Source: an uncultured Clostridia bacterium (GTDB taxonomy: Bacteria; Bacillota; Clostridia; Oscillospirales; Acutalibacteraceae). Taken from it: a stretch of DNA of 64,000 bases. Each line of letters starts with the position of its first letter. The first letter of the stretch is position 1. The stretch spans positions 62,001 through 126,000 of the forward strand of contig CAMJMQ010000001.1 of the NCBI GenBank assembly GCA_946407065.1. The letters run 5' to 3'. Below the pieces are notes generated by a model. It was not told the origin of the DNA. It saw nothing but the letters and a program-made list of their open reading frames with translations, and ran no database searches. Below are positions 39,766-52,330 of the stretch, piece by piece. The translations under genes and the position numbers were made by a program.

Positions 39766-39926
39766 GCCTTCCCCTTGAGGGGAAGGTGGGCTTTTCGGCT
39801 CTAAAGCCGAAAAGGTCGGATGAGGTGGAAACCCTTCCGATTAAACAGTTCATGAGATGAGGATGAAACGCTTCCACCTCATCCGCCTCGCTCAGCCGCG
39901 AGGCACCTTCCCCTCAAGGGGAAGGC
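39766..39926. repeat. 161 bp MITE-like palindromic element upstream of glnN
   Basis: GCCTTCCCCTTGAGGGGAAGGTGGGC ... GCACCTTCCCCTCAAGGGGAAGGC. Confidence 0.8.
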
Positions 39927-39954
39927 TTTTCTACCTTTGATTCGGAGGAACACT

Positions 39955-42051
39955 ATGATTGATGTACCGGGCATTTTTGCCTCAAATGTATTTAACGACG
40001 AGAAGATGCGCGTGCGACTGACGCAGGATGTATATGACTCCTACCGTGAGAGCATCGAGAACGGTACGCCGCTCGACCTTAAGGTCGCGAATGAGGTTGC
40101 CGACGCGATGAAGGAATGGGCGATCGAGAAGGGCTGTACCCACTACACTCACTGGTTCCAGCCGATGACCGGCATCACCGCCGAAAAGCACGACAGCTTC
40201 ATCTCTCCTCACGCGGACGGTCATGTCATCATGGAGTTCTCGGGCAAGGAGCTGATCAAAGGCGAGCCCGACGCGTCCTCCTTCCCCTCGGGCGGTATCC
40301 GCGCCACCTTTGAGGCGCGCGGCTATACCACATGGGATCCCACCTCGCCCGCGTTCGTCAAGGACAATACCCTGTGTATCCCGACAGCGTTCATGTCCTA
40401 CACCGGCGACGTACTGGATAAAAAGACGCCCCTGCTGCGTTCGATGAACCGCATCAACCATGAATCGGTACGAATCCTGCACCTCTTCGGCAAGACCGAC
40501 GTTACCCGCGTGGACGCGACCGTCGGCCCCGAGCAGGAATACTTTTTGATCGACAAGGATGTTTACGAACGCCGCAAGGATCTGAAATATACCGGACGCA
40601 CCCTCTTCGGCGCGCGTTCGCCCAAGGGTCAGCAGCTCGACGACCACTACTTCGGCGCGATCAAGCAGCGCGTCAAGGCGTTCATGGCGGAGCTGGACGA
40701 GGAGCTGTGGAAGCTCGGCATCTACGCCAAGACCGAGCACAATGAGGTCGCTCCCGCACAGCACGAGCTGGCGCCGATCTTCACCACCGTCAACATCGCC
40801 GCCGACCACAATCAGCTCACCATGGAGCTGATGAAGCGTATCGCCAGAAAGCACGGCATGGTGTGCCTGCTGCACGAAAAGCCCTTCAAGGGTGTGAACG
40901 GCTCCGGTAAGCACAACAACTGGTCGCTGTCCACCAACACGGGTGAGAACCTCTTAAAGCCCGGCAAAAAGCCCGAGGAGAACACCCAGTTCCTGCTGTT
41001 TTTGACTGCCGTCATCACCGCGGTGGACGACTACCAGGATCTGCTGCGCCTGTCCGTCGCGACCGCCGGCAACGATCACCGCATGGGCGGTGACGAAGCG
41101 CCGCCGTTCATCATCTCGATGTTTTTGGGCGACGACTTGGAGGCGATTGTCGAGGCGATCATCAACCGTGAGGAATACGAGAGTCAGGGCAAGGTCGTCA
41201 TGAACACGGGCGCCGAGGCGCTGCCCGAGATCCGCAAGGATACCACCGACCGCAACCGCACCTCACCCTTTGCCTTTACGGGCAACAAGTTCGAATTCCG
41301 CTCCTTAGGCTCGGCGCTGAATATCTCCTGCCCCAACATCATGCTCAACACCATGGTCGCGGATGTGCTGTCGAGCTTCTCCGACGAGCTGGAGAACGCC
41401 GCGGACTTTGACGCCGCGGTACGCCGCCTGATCCGCAAGAACCTCAAAAAGCACCGCCGCATCATCTTCAACGGCGACGGCTACACCGACGAGTGGGTCG
41501 CCGAAGCGGAACAGCGCGGACTGCTCAACCTCAGATCCACCCCCGAGGCGCTGAAGAAATATACCCTCAAGAAGAATCTCGAGCTCTTCAAGCGCAACAA
41601 CATCTTCAACGAGACCGAGGTCAAGGCGCGTCAGGAGATCCTGCTCGAGAACTACATCAACATCATCGACCTCGAGGCGCTGACCATGCTCGATATGGCG
41701 AAGAAGGATATCTTCCCCGCTGTATCCGCCTTCACCGGTGAGCTCGCCGAGACCATCCGCCGCAAGCGCGCGGTATCCGATGACATCCGCGTAGACGCCG
41801 AGGTCAAGCTGCTCTCGAAGCTCAGCGATCTGCTGTCACAGTTCAGCGACAAGATCGACGAGCTGGATTCCAAGGTCGGCGGCTCCATCGCCTACCGCAA
41901 GAACATCCAGAGCCACGCCGAATACTGCTGTAACGAGATGCTCTCGACCATGACCGAGCTGCGCGCGATCTCCGACGAGATGGAGATGTGCACCGACAGC
42001 AAGTACTGGCCCTACCCGAGCTACGGTCAGCTGCTGTTCAGCGTTCAGTAA
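39955..42051 (+). CDS. glnN: Type III glutamine synthetase
   Basis: [57 protein letters not shown]; about 700 aa. Confidence 0.95.
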   Translation: MIDVPGIFASNVFNDEKMRVRLTQDVYDSYRESIENGTPLDLKVANEVADAMKEWAIEKGCTHYTHWFQPMTGITAEKHDSFISPHADGHVIMEFSGKELIKGEPDASSFPSGGIRATFEARGYTTWDPTSPAFVKDNTLCIPTAFMSYTGDVLDKKTPLLRSMNRINHESVRILHLFGKTDVTRVDATVGPEQEYFLIDKDVYERRKDLKYTGRTLFGARSPKGQQLDDHYFGAIKQRVKAFMAELDEELWKLGIYAKTEHNEVAPAQHELAPIFTTVNIAADHNQLTMELMKRIARKHGMVCLLHEKPFKGVNGSGKHNNWSLSTNTGENLLKPGKKPEENTQFLLFLTAVITAVDDYQDLLRLSVATAGNDHRMGGDEAPPFIISMFLGDDLEAIVEAIINREEYESQGKVVMNTGAEALPEIRKDTTDRNRTSPFAFTGNKFEFRSLGSALNISCPNIMLNTMVADVLSSFSDELENAADFDAAVRRLIRKNLKKHRRIIFNGDGYTDEWVAEAEQRGLLNLRSTPEALKKYTLKKNLELFKRNNIFNETEVKARQEILLENYINIIDLEALTMLDMAKKDIFPAVSAFTGELAETIRRKRAVSDDIRVDAEVKLLSKLSDLLSQFSDKIDELDSKVGGSIAYRKNIQSHAEYCCNEMLSTMTELRAISDEMEMCTDSKYWPYPSYGQLLFSVQ

Positions 42052-42086
42052 GGGTTCGCATACACAAGAATATTCGCATCTAAAGC

Positions 42087-42130
42087 ATATCACCCCTGCA
42101 TTCGCCAAAAGCGTTTGCAGGGGCTTTCTT
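42087..42130 (+). terminator. Terminator of glnN
   Basis: CCCCTGCATTCGCCAAAAGCGTTTGCAGGGGCTTTCTT. Confidence 0.7.
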
Positions 42131-42212
42131 ATGCAATATTCGCGAGGATTTTGACGAAGAGCAGGCGGAAATCTACCGCAACAACCCAATTGGGGTTCAA
42201 CTCCCTTTATCC

Positions 42213-42589
42213 TAGGGTGACAGGAATAATCCGAACCTGCTGAAAATGGCAATATTTCGGCAATTTTCGGCTTATCGATCTTGGCAGGCGCCAGCGCGTC
42301 CTCGCGGGCTGCGCTTATTGGTAACGGTCAGGTATGACCGTTACCGTATCACTTCGCCGCTCGTCCTTTCCCCAAAAAGCAGGCTTTTTGGGGACCCCGA
42401 TCAACTTTCTGCACCGAAACTTGCTCGAAATCTTGCTCATTTTCAGTCCTTCGGAGTTTTGACGGAGCAGATTTTTGTCTGACCGCGGCAAAACCACAGC
42501 GAACCCTGACGGGTTCGCGAGGATTTTAACAATGGGCAGGCGGAAATATGCCCGTCAAAACCACGGTTCGGATTATTCCTGTCACCCTA
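42213..42589. mobile_element. Candidate MITE with perfect 25 bp terminal inverted repeats including TA at both ends
   Basis: TAGGGTGACAGGAATAATCCGAACC at 42213-42237 and its reverse complement at 42565-42589; no transposase ORF inside. Confidence 0.6.
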
Positions 42590-42957
42590 TGAGCACAAGT
42601 GTGCACAAAAACCACAATTGTGCACAAAATCCACTAAGAAAAAGAGAAAGAAAAAGAAGAAAGAAAAAGAGAATGATAATGAAATGAGAAAGGAAAAGAA
42701 AAAGATAAGCAGGGTGACTTTTCAACATTTCAACATCGGTTTTCCACATATCAACATTTGACAAAAGCAATTTTGTTTTCAGATCAGTTCATTTCATTTT
42801 GTTGACACGGTCATGTATTATCCTAATCCATCTTTGAATCCGACTTTTCACGGAACATGAGTACCTTTTCCCCGAGGGAAGACGAAAAAATGCCGCGGTG
42901 CAGAGTGCAATGCCATTAAGCTAAGGAAAAGGTATCTCGCTAACGCTCGATCGTTTG

Positions 42958-43016
42958 ATACAATTCCTCAGTCGCCAACAGGCGACAGCTCCTTTTACCA
43001 AAAGGAGCCTTCCTTA
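42958..43016. repeat. Right half of a MITE-like element
   Basis: ATTCCTCAGTCGCCAACAGGCGACAGCTCCTTTTACCAAAAGGAGCC. Confidence 0.55.
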
Positions 43017-43063
43017 ACTTAATGCCATTGGGTTCATAGCCGCGGCATGATCGTTTCGATGAT

Positions 43064-43747
43064 TCAGTTTCTTCTGAGCATGGCGCTGACCTTGCCGAGG
43101 TAGCCCAGATACAGGATGTAGGCGATGACGGTCAGGATCACGATGATGACGGTCACGATCATGGTGATCGTATCGACGACGTTCTCGCTCATGAACAGTC
43201 TGAGCAGTCTGCCGGCGATGACCAGCGCGATGTTCAGGCTGAACACGGTGCCGACGATCTTGTTGATGGTGCTGCCGCGGGACTCGAGGTCATCTCTGCG
43301 GCAACGGTAGGACAGCTCGGCGAGACCGTTGACGGTGGAGGTCATCACGAGCAGCTGCATCAGCTCGGCGACAGCGATCACGATGGTGTAGATCCATTCC
43401 ATCACGTTGCCTGTTTTGTTCTGCAAAAAGCCTGCGATCACATAGAGCACGACAGAGATGACCGCGTAGATGATGGCGCGGGTGAAGTATTCTTCGTCAC
43501 CTGCCGCCTGGATATAGCCGATGATCTTAAACAGCGCCGAGAGCAACAGCAGCGCAGCCGCCGCAATCGAGCAGATCAGCACGATCTGTGAGGATGAGGT
43601 CATATTGCCTTCAAAGCTGAAGTTCTCGATCCCGCCTGCTTTTGTGGCGAGGACGGAAACAATGCCTGATACCACCGCGGCGATCAGGGTACAGATCTCA
43701 GCGATAAAGATTTTTGTCACGCCTTTTCGGGCTTTGGGAAACATCAT
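43064..43747 (-). CDS. Polytopic membrane protein, unknown function
   Basis: Six or so hydrophobic segments; ATG near AGGAGAGT. Confidence 0.7.
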   Translation of the reverse strand: MMFPKARKGVTKIFIAEICTLIAAVVSGIVSVLATKAGGIENFSFEGNMTSSSQIVLICSIAAAALLLLSALFKIIGYIQAAGDEEYFTRAIIYAVISVVLYVIAGFLQNKTGNVMEWIYTIVIAVAELMQLLVMTSTVNGLAELSYRCRRDDLESRGSTINKIVGTVFSLNIALVIAGRLLRLFMSENVVDTITMIVTVIIVILTVIAYILYLGYLGKVSAMLRRN

Positions 43748-44054
43748 AATCGTACTCTCCTTTCTATGTTGTTTCTATCATAATATAAAGTTGAGGAAAA
43801 ATCAAGAGCTGAGGGGGAGTAGTGGTTAGTGGTTAGTGATTAGTGGTCAGGGTGTAGAAATGATGAGAAGCCTTCTCCTCGGAGGGGGGTAACGAGAGCT
43901 GAAAACTGAAAAATGAAAACTGAAGAATGAATAATTTCGGGAAACACTGCGTGTTTTGATTTTTATATGCCTTCCCCTCGCGGGGAAGGCTTATATGCAA
44001 ACTGAAAGGAGGGTGCGTTGCTGCACCCTCCCTTGTTGTTTAGTTGTCGATACT

Positions 44055-44131
44055 ATTGGATAAAAACCTCAGTCACCTGATACAAATATCAGGTGACTGC
44101 TCCCTTAGGAAAGGGAGCCTATTGACTTCCG
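44055..44131. repeat. Right half of a MITE-like element
   Basis: CCTCAGTCACCTGATACAAATATCAGGTGACTGCTCCCTTAGGAAAGGGAGCC. Confidence 0.55.
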
Positions 44132-44248
44132 ACTCACCGTAGCAGAAACATTCCAAACGATATCGGAAAATGTCATTCCGACCCGCCGTTGATGAGCGGT
44201 ATCCGCACGATCAAGCGATTGCAAAAGGCGGAACAAAAACACTTCGTG

Positions 44249-45253
44249 TTAGCGGTCTTCTCGGAAGTAGGAGAGGCCGAGCGCCTCGGGCGGCTGATTC
44301 TCACGCTTGTTGCGCATGGAGTTGATGATCAGCACCAGTACGGTGACGAGGTAGGGCGCCATTTTGATCAGCTCCTGCGTGCTCATATCCACAGGGATGA
44401 ACGGGAAGAACTGGTTGAGGTAGTTGTGGACGATGTACAGTCCGCCGAACAGGATGGAGCCGATGATGGCGAAGTTCGGCTTCCAGACGGTGAAGATAAC
44501 CAGTGCGATCGCCAGCCATCCGCGGTCGCCGAAGCCGTCGTTCGACCAGACGCCGCTGACATAGTCCATGACGTAGTACAATCCGCCCAGACCCGCGATC
44601 ATACTGCCGATGCAGGTGGCAAAATACTTGTAGCGAGTGACGTTGACGCCCGCCGCGTCCGCGGTAGCCGGGTTCTCACCGACCGCACGCAGGTTCAGAC
44701 CGGTACGCGTCTTTTTCAAAAACAGCGAGGTCACGATCGCGATGATGACCGCGAGATACGCGAGGAAGCCGTAGCTGAGGAAGATCTCACCGAACCAGCC
44801 CAGATTATCCGCAATGGGCAGGTGCGCGGAGAAGAATTTTGAGGTCGTGCTCAGGGTGATGGACGGCACGTCAGCGCCGACGATCTTGATCAGCGAGCCG
44901 CCGAAGAAGTTGCCCAGACCCACACCGAAGGTGGTGATGGCAAGACCGGTCACGTTCTGGTTGGCGCGCAGGGTGGTGGTCAGGAAGGAGTAGATCAGAC
45001 CCATGATCAGCGAGCCCAAAAGACTGCACAAAAGCGGGATCATGATCGCTAAGAAGGGATTCGCCATGCTCTTGTCGGGCAGGGAATTCTCATACATAAA
45101 GGCGCCGATAACGCCGGAGATACCGCCGACATACATGACGCCGGGGATACCGAGGTTGAGGTTACCGCTCTTCTCGGTGACGATCTCACCGGTAGCGCCG
45201 AACAGCAGCGGGATGCCCTGCATCACCGCACGATGGATGAAGGATACGATCAT
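44249..45253 (-). CDS. ABC transporter permease (BMP/nucleoside type)
   Basis: MQGIPLLFGATGEIVTEKSGNLNLGIPGVM; NPATADAAGVNVTRYKY. Confidence 0.9.
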   Translation of the reverse strand: MIVSFIHRAVMQGIPLLFGATGEIVTEKSGNLNLGIPGVMYVGGISGVIGAFMYENSLPDKSMANPFLAIMIPLLCSLLGSLIMGLIYSFLTTTLRANQNVTGLAITTFGVGLGNFFGGSLIKIVGADVPSITLSTTSKFFSAHLPIADNLGWFGEIFLSYGFLAYLAVIIAIVTSLFLKKTRTGLNLRAVGENPATADAAGVNVTRYKYFATCIGSMIAGLGGLYYVMDYVSGVWSNDGFGDRGWLAIALVIFTVWKPNFAIIGSILFGGLYIVHNYLNQFFPFIPVDMSTQELIKMAPYLVTVLVLIINSMRNKRENQPPEALGLSYFREDR

Positions 45254-46360
45254 TTTGTCTCAACCTCCTTCGCGCGTGTTCTCTTGATACTGTAATTGAT
45301 GAAAAACTCGGAGCCGATGATGAAGAAGATGATGATACCGGCGATGATCTCCGAGAAAGAGGTGTTAAGACCGAATACGGTGGAGATCTCGATCGCGCCG
45401 CGCTCCATGAACACGAGCAGCAGTGAGGTCAGCACCATGAACAGCGGGTTGAACTTGGCAAGCCAACTTACCATAATGGCGGTGAAGCCTCTGCCCGCGG
45501 CAGTGTTGGGGGTGATGGTATGGTCGGTACCCGATACCAGCAGCATGCCCGCGACGCCGCATAACGCGCCGGAGATCAGCATGGTACGGATGATGACCTT
45601 TTTGACGTTGATACCGGCATAGCGCGCGGTATTGATGCTCTCGCCGACGACGGCGATCTCATAGCCCTGCTTGGAGCGGTTGAGGTAGAAGTACATCAGC
45701 ACGGTCAGCACGGCGACGATGATGATATTGAGCAGATAACCATATCGATCCACCGACTCGGGCAGATTCAGCCAGCCGGCGTGGTTATCAACGTTGATGG
45801 TGTTGATGACGTTGTTACCCTTGTTGGACGACCAGACGTAGGTGAAGTAGGAGACGATCTGGATCGCGATGTAGTTCATCATCAGGGTAAAGAGGGTCTC
45901 GTTGGTGTTCCAGAACGCCTTGAACACCGCGGGGATCACGCCCCAGATCGCGCCGCAGAGGATGCTGACGACGATGACCAGCACCAGTACAACGGGCGCG
46001 GGAAGCTTGTGACCGAGCAGCAGCATAACCGCCGTCGCGCCCAAGCCGCCCATCAGCACCTGACCCTCGGCGCCGATGTTCCAAAATCGCATCTTGAAGG
46101 CGGGGGTCACGGCGAGAGATACGCATAACAGCAGCGCGACCTCCTGCAGCAGCACCCACACACGGCGTGCGGAGCCGACAGCGCCCTTGATCATGGTGCC
46201 GTAGACCTCAAGGGGATTATCGCCCGTGACCGCGACGATGATGATCGCGCAGACGACGAGAGAGGCGAGAACGGACAGGATACGGATCAGCCACGACTTC
46301 CACGTCGGCATATCCGTACGCTTGACGATATGGAACGGCTTCTCGCGGGAGCTCGCTTCC

Positions 46361-46386
<26 letters not shown>
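45250..46386 (-). CDS. ABC transporter permease (BMP/nucleoside type)
   Basis: FWNIGAEGQVLMGGLGA; NTARYAGINVKKVI. Confidence 0.9.
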
Positions 46387-47935
<1,549 letters not shown>

Positions 47936-47956
47936 AGAATCTTCCCCCTCTTCTTT

Positions 47957-48099
47957 TGAGTGAATAATGAAAAATGAATAATGAATAATGGTGGGAAACG
48001 CTTGAGGCGTTTTGGATTGGTATTATGTGATCACATTACTATAAAAGGGTGCGGGTATCCCGCCCTTCACTATTCACTATTCACCATTCACTATTCACT
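47957..48099. repeat. Hairpin element bounded by GTGAATA/ATGAATA heptamers
   Basis: GTGAATAATGAAAAATGAATAATGAATAATGG...AAACGCTTGAGGCGTTTTGGATTGG...GGGTGCGGGTATCCCGCCC...TTCACTATTCACTATTCACCATTCACTATTCAC. Confidence 0.7.
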
Positions 48100-48113
48100 T
48101 GAACTATAAACCA

Positions 48114-48158
48114 CGTAAAGGGAAGCCGTGAAAACAGCTTCCCTTTACGGTATTAGAG
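48114..48158 (-). terminator. Terminator of the BMP lipoprotein gene
   Basis: CGTAAAGGGAAGCCGTGAAAACAGCTTCCCTTTACG. Confidence 0.7.
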
Positions 48159-48165
48159 CATTAAA

Positions 48166-49437
48166 TTAGAACTTGGTGTTCAACAGGGTGATGCCGTCGA
48201 TGTCCAGAGCAAAGTAAGGAGCAGAACGGTATTCGGACTCGTGGAAGTAACCGTCAGCAATTACCTCGGTGTCGCCTGCGAAAGCCTCGTCGGTATCGAC
48301 GTCAGCCATGTAGCTGGTCAGATGGCCCTCGCCGTCAACCTTAGCGCCGACGTTGAGCTGCTTTGCTTCGTCAACGGTAACGGTAAAGGTCTTGGTATCG
48401 AATACATGGATCTCACCGCTATCGAGCTTCGCCTTGACCTCATCGATCTTAGCCTGCGTATCCTTAGCGGCAGCCTTGTCGTTGACCTCGGTGAGGACGA
48501 CGGACTTGGTGCCCAGGGTACCGGTCCAGTCAGCGTCGATCTTGTCGCCGTTCATCGCAGCCTTGATGGCATACTCGAGGTAGGGCGTCCAGTCGATTCT
48601 GGAGGATACGATAAAGGTGTTGGGGCAGGATGCGAGAGTAGAACCGTTGTAGGAAACGTCGGGAACACCCGCGTCCTCACAAGCGGTCGGAGCGCCCATG
48701 GAGTCAGCATGCTGAGAGATCAGAACGCAGCCGTTGTTGATCAGGGTGGTAGCAGCTTCCTTCTCGAGGGTCTCGTCATACCAGGAACCGGTGAACTGTA
48801 CTTCCATGGTAGCGGTCGGGCAGATGGAGCGAGCGCCGAGGAAGAAGGAGGTGTAACCGGACTTAACCTCTGCGTAGGTGTAAGCGCCGACATAACCGAT
48901 CTTCGCCTTGTCGGCAGTGATCTTGCCGCTCTCGATCATCTCGTTGAGCTTCATACCCGCGGCAACGCCTGCGAGGTAACGGCCTTCGTAGATGGAAGCG
49001 AAAGCGTTGTGATAATTATCGAGCTTCTCGGTGTGAGCCATGGTACCGGTCGCGTGAGAGAACTGAACCTTGGGGTTCGCCTTAGCAGCCTCGATCATGT
49101 AGGACTCGTGACCGAAGGAATCCGCGAATACAAAGCCGCAGCCCTGGTCAACCAGGTCAAGAGCGGTCTCTTTGCAGGCGTTGGACTCTTCGATGTTGGT
49201 CTTGAGGATGCACTCAACGCCGAGGTTCTCACAAGCAGCCTTGGCAGCGTTGATGAAGTTGAGGTCATAGGTGGAGTTCTCATCATGCAGGAAGATGAAA
49301 CCCGCCTTGAAGTCAGACTTCTTCTGGTCCGCAGTAGCCGCGGTGTTGTTGTTGTCGGCAGTCTTGGAACCGCCGCAGGCAGCGAGCGCGCCGCATACAA
49401 ACAGAGCGACTAAGAGCAAAGCAATAATTTTCTTCAT
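48166..49437 (-). CDS. BMP-family substrate-binding lipoprotein
   Basis: LLLVALFVCGALAACGGS lipobox; FKAGFIFLHDENSTYDLNFINAAK. Confidence 0.92.
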   Translation of the reverse strand: MKKIIALLLVALFVCGALAACGGSKTADNNNTAATADQKKSDFKAGFIFLHDENSTYDLNFINAAKAACENLGVECILKTNIEESNACKETALDLVDQGCGFVFADSFGHESYMIEAAKANPKVQFSHATGTMAHTEKLDNYHNAFASIYEGRYLAGVAAGMKLNEMIESGKITADKAKIGYVGAYTYAEVKSGYTSFFLGARSICPTATMEVQFTGSWYDETLEKEAATTLINNGCVLISQHADSMGAPTACEDAGVPDVSYNGSTLASCPNTFIVSSRIDWTPYLEYAIKAAMNGDKIDADWTGTLGTKSVVLTEVNDKAAAKDTQAKIDEVKAKLDSGEIHVFDTKTFTVTVDEAKQLNVGAKVDGEGHLTSYMADVDTDEAFAGDTEVIADGYFHESEYRSAPYFALDIDGITLLNTKF

Positions 49438-49507
49438 TTTTTCCTCCTAATAATTCTATTAAGGATTTTTACATGTGTTCCCGTTCGGAAACACGTCTGA
49501 CAAGTAA

Positions 49508-49536
49508 ATTATACATAAAATGGCTTTGCTTGACAA
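49508..49536 (-). promoter_or_regulatory. Sigma-70-type promoter of the BMP transporter operon
   Basis: Reverse strand TTGTCA-N17-TATAAT; leader hairpin GTGTTTCC-GAAC-GGGAACAC follows. Confidence 0.6.
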
Positions 49537-49658
49537 TCCCTCATTATGTCAAATTTGTAACTCTTAACAGGGCTTATTTTATCATTTTTAACAAATTGTG
49601 AACAAGAGCCGCCGCTAACCGTTTCTTAAATTTCTGTTGAGGAAAATTCGGCTTTGTA

Positions 49659-49687
49659 TTGAAAGGTTCATGCGGCTGCGGTATAAT
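49659..49687 (+). promoter_or_regulatory. Sigma-70-type promoter of the guanine deaminase gene
   Basis: TTGAAA-N17-TATAAT. Confidence 0.6.
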
Positions 49688-49713
49688 AGAATCGAAGAAC
49701 AGCTTCGGTTGCA

Positions 49714-49751
49714 TGCCACGGGCTGACACGCATGTCACCCCTCGCAATGAC
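49714..49751. repeat. Copy of the TGCCACGGGCTGACACG...CCTCGCAATGAC repeat, between promoter and start codon
   Basis: Compare 51212-51263 and 55971-56022. Confidence 0.8.
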
Positions 49752-49792
49752 GATCCAAATACAGCGTCCCGACAGGACAAAGGAAGAATCAT

Positions 49793-51094
49793 ATGAACAG
49801 CTCTATTATACACGGCGATATCTGCTACAGCAGCGATAAGAATACCCTGGTCACCCGTGAGGGCGGCTATCTGGTGTGTGTGGACGGTATCTGTAAAGGC
49901 ATTTTCGATACCATTCCCGAGGAGTATTCACACCTCGAGGTGCACGACTACAGCGGTATGCTGGTCATGCCGGGCATGGTCGATCTGCATATCCACGCGC
50001 CGCAGTACGCCTATCGCGGGCTGGGTATGGACAGAGAACTGCTCGACTGGCTGAACACCTACGCCTTTCCCGAAGAGAGCAAGTACTCCGATCTGAGCTA
50101 TGCCGACAAAGCGTATACCATCTTCACCGACGCGATCAAGAGGAGCGCCACCACGCGGCTGGTGGTCTTCGGCACGCTGCACCGGGAAGCGACCGAGCTG
50201 TTGATGGACAAGCTCGAACAAAGCGGCGTAGTGAGCTTTGTGGGCAAGGTGAACATGGATCGCAATTCCCCCGACGATCTGCGAGAAGCAAGTGCAGAGG
50301 CATCGCTCGCCGACACCGAACGCTTCATCAAAGAAACACTGCACAAATACAAAAACACCGCGCCCATCATCACCCCGCGGTTTACGCCCTCGTGCAGTGA
50401 TAAGCTGATGCGGGGCTTGGGCGAGCTGAGCCGAAAATACGGCGTGCGGGTGCAGTCGCACCTGAGCGAGAACCCCGGCGAGGTGGCATGGGTCAAAGAG
50501 CTGTGCCCGTGGGCGGAGAACTACGGCGAAGCGTACAACCGCTTCGGGCTGTTCGGCAAGCCCGAAAAAACCGTGATGGCGCACTGTGTGTACTCCGACG
50601 ACAACGAGATCAAGCGCATGAAGGAGAACGGTGTGTTCATCGCGCACTGTCCCGCGTCGAACACCAACGTCGCCTCGGGGATCGCGCCGATGCGCAAATA
50701 CCTTGATCTGGATATGAACCTCGGACTGGGCTCGGATGTGGCGGGCGGTCACAGCGAGAGTATGTTCACCGCGATGGTGGACGCGCTGCAGGTCAGCCGG
50801 CTGTACTGGCGGCTGGTCGATCAGAGCCAAAAGCCGCTGAATGTCACCGAGGTCTTTTATCTGGCGACCAAGGGCGGCGGCGCGTTCTTCGGCAAGGTCG
50901 GCTCCTTTGAAGAGGGCTACGAATGTGACGCGGTCATCCTCGACGACAGCCTCCTCCCCCATCCGCAAAAGCTGACGCTGCAAGAGCGCTTGGAGAGAGC
51001 GATCTACCTCGGCGGAGACGTCAAGGCGATGAAGGCAAAGTATTGCAGAGGGAAAGTGATAGTGAGGAGTGAGGAGTTAGGAGTGAGGAGTTAG
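49793..51094 (+). CDS. guaD: Guanine deaminase-like amidohydrolase
   Basis: MPGMVDLHIHAPQYAYRGLGMDRELLDWL; HCVYSDDNEIKRM; HCPASNTNVASG; GLGSDVAGGHS. Confidence 0.9.
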   Translation: MNSSIIHGDICYSSDKNTLVTREGGYLVCVDGICKGIFDTIPEEYSHLEVHDYSGMLVMPGMVDLHIHAPQYAYRGLGMDRELLDWLNTYAFPEESKYSDLSYADKAYTIFTDAIKRSATTRLVVFGTLHREATELLMDKLEQSGVVSFVGKVNMDRNSPDDLREASAEASLADTERFIKETLHKYKNTAPIITPRFTPSCSDKLMRGLGELSRKYGVRVQSHLSENPGEVAWVKELCPWAENYGEAYNRFGLFGKPEKTVMAHCVYSDDNEIKRMKENGVFIAHCPASNTNVASGIAPMRKYLDLDMNLGLGSDVAGGHSESMFTAMVDALQVSRLYWRLVDQSQKPLNVTEVFYLATKGGGAFFGKVGSFEEGYECDAVILDDSLLPHPQKLTLQERLERAIYLGGDVKAMKAKYCRGKVIVRSEELGVRS

Positions 51095-51391
51095 GAGTTA
51101 GGAGTTAATGGTGGACTCCGTCCACACCTGATTCATGTTTTATAGCAACTAAATCTAACAGTAAATACAGAAAACGCTTGCAATTCTAAAACGAGTTGCA
51201 AGCGTTTATATTATCGGTTGAGATTGCCACGGGCTGACACGCGTGTCGAGCCCTCGCAATGACAATTTATATTCGGGTGAGGGCGGAGCCCTCCATCAAT
51301 TTTCCACTTTACACTTTCAGTTTTCCACTACAAAAGGGTGAGGGCAACGCCCTCCCGAAACTCCTAACTCCTCACTCCTAACTCCTCACTC
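51061..51391. repeat. Heptamer-bounded element joining the guaD and arcC 3' ends
   Basis: GTGAGGAGTTAGGAGT array, GGTGGACTCCGTCCACACC and GTGAGGGCGGAGCCCTCC hairpins, complementary ACTCCTAACTCC array. Confidence 0.8.
51212..51263. repeat. 52 bp dispersed repeat
   Basis: TATCGGTTGAGATTGCCACGGGCTGACACGCGTGTCGAGCCCTCGCAATGAC, identical at 55971-56022. Confidence 0.9.
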
Positions 51392-52317
51392 AAAACGACC
51401 GTTCCCGCGTTCCCTTTGATCGCGTCGCCCGCCTGATCCAGTGCGGCGATGATCGCCTGTCTCTTGGGGGAGCCTTGGACAAACCGCGCGCAGGCTTCCA
51501 CCTTGGGCAGCATACTGCCCGCGGCAAACTCGCCGTCGGCGATATAGCGGCGCGCATCCTCCAAACTCATGCTGTCAAGACTGCGTTCATCGGGCTTGCC
51601 GAAGTGGATTTTCACCTTGTCGACCGCGGTAAGGATCATCAGGATATCGGCGTTGAGGTTCTCCGCCAAGAGCGCGGAACAGGTATCCTTGTCGATGACA
51701 GCGGCACAGCCCTTGAGATACGCCCCCTTGCGGCGCACGGGGATGCCGCCGCCTCCGCAGCAGACGACGACCGAGCCCTCGCGCAGAGAGGCGCGGATGG
51801 CGTCGATCTCGATAATATACTGCGGCTGAGGGGACGCGACCACACGCCGCCAGCCCCTGCCGGCATCCTCGGCGATCGGGTAGCCGTACTGCTCTTTCAG
51901 GCGCTGCGCCTGTTCACGCGTCATGAACTTGCCGATCGGCTTGGTCGGGTGCTTCATCGCGGGGTCATCGTTGCTCACCTCGACCTGTGTGATGATGGTG
52001 ACGACGGGCTTGTACCTGCCGCGCAGCATCAGCTCCTTGCGCAGGGCGTTCTGGATATCGTAGCCGATGTACGCCTGGCTCATCGCGACGCACATGGAGA
52101 GCGAGGTTTTTTCCTCGGTCGGATCCTCGAGCAAAAGGGCGTTCATCGCGGCGTCGATCTTGCCCACCTGCGGGCCGTTGCCGTGGGTGATGACGACCTC
52201 GTTGCCGTCCTCGATCAGGTCGGCGATCGCCTTGGCGGTATGCTCCACCGCCTGTAATTGTTCGGTTAAGGTTTTGCCCAGAGCGTTCCCGCCCAGGGCG
52301 ACGACAATTTTTTTCAT
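51364..52317 (-). CDS. arcC: Carbamate kinase
   Basis: VALGGNALGKTLTEQ; VITHGNGPQVGKI; CCGGGGIPV; AAGSMLPKVEACARFV. Confidence 0.95.
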   Translation of the reverse strand: MKKIVVALGGNALGKTLTEQLQAVEHTAKAIADLIEDGNEVVITHGNGPQVGKIDAAMNALLLEDPTEEKTSLSMCVAMSQAYIGYDIQNALRKELMLRGRYKPVVTIITQVEVSNDDPAMKHPTKPIGKFMTREQAQRLKEQYGYPIAEDAGRGWRRVVASPQPQYIIEIDAIRASLREGSVVVCCGGGGIPVRRKGAYLKGCAAVIDKDTCSALLAENLNADILMILTAVDKVKIHFGKPDERSLDSMSLEDARRYIADGEFAAGSMLPKVEACARFVQGSPKRQAIIAALDQAGDAIKGNAGTVVLSEELGVRS

Positions 52318-52330
52318 AACGATAACCTCA

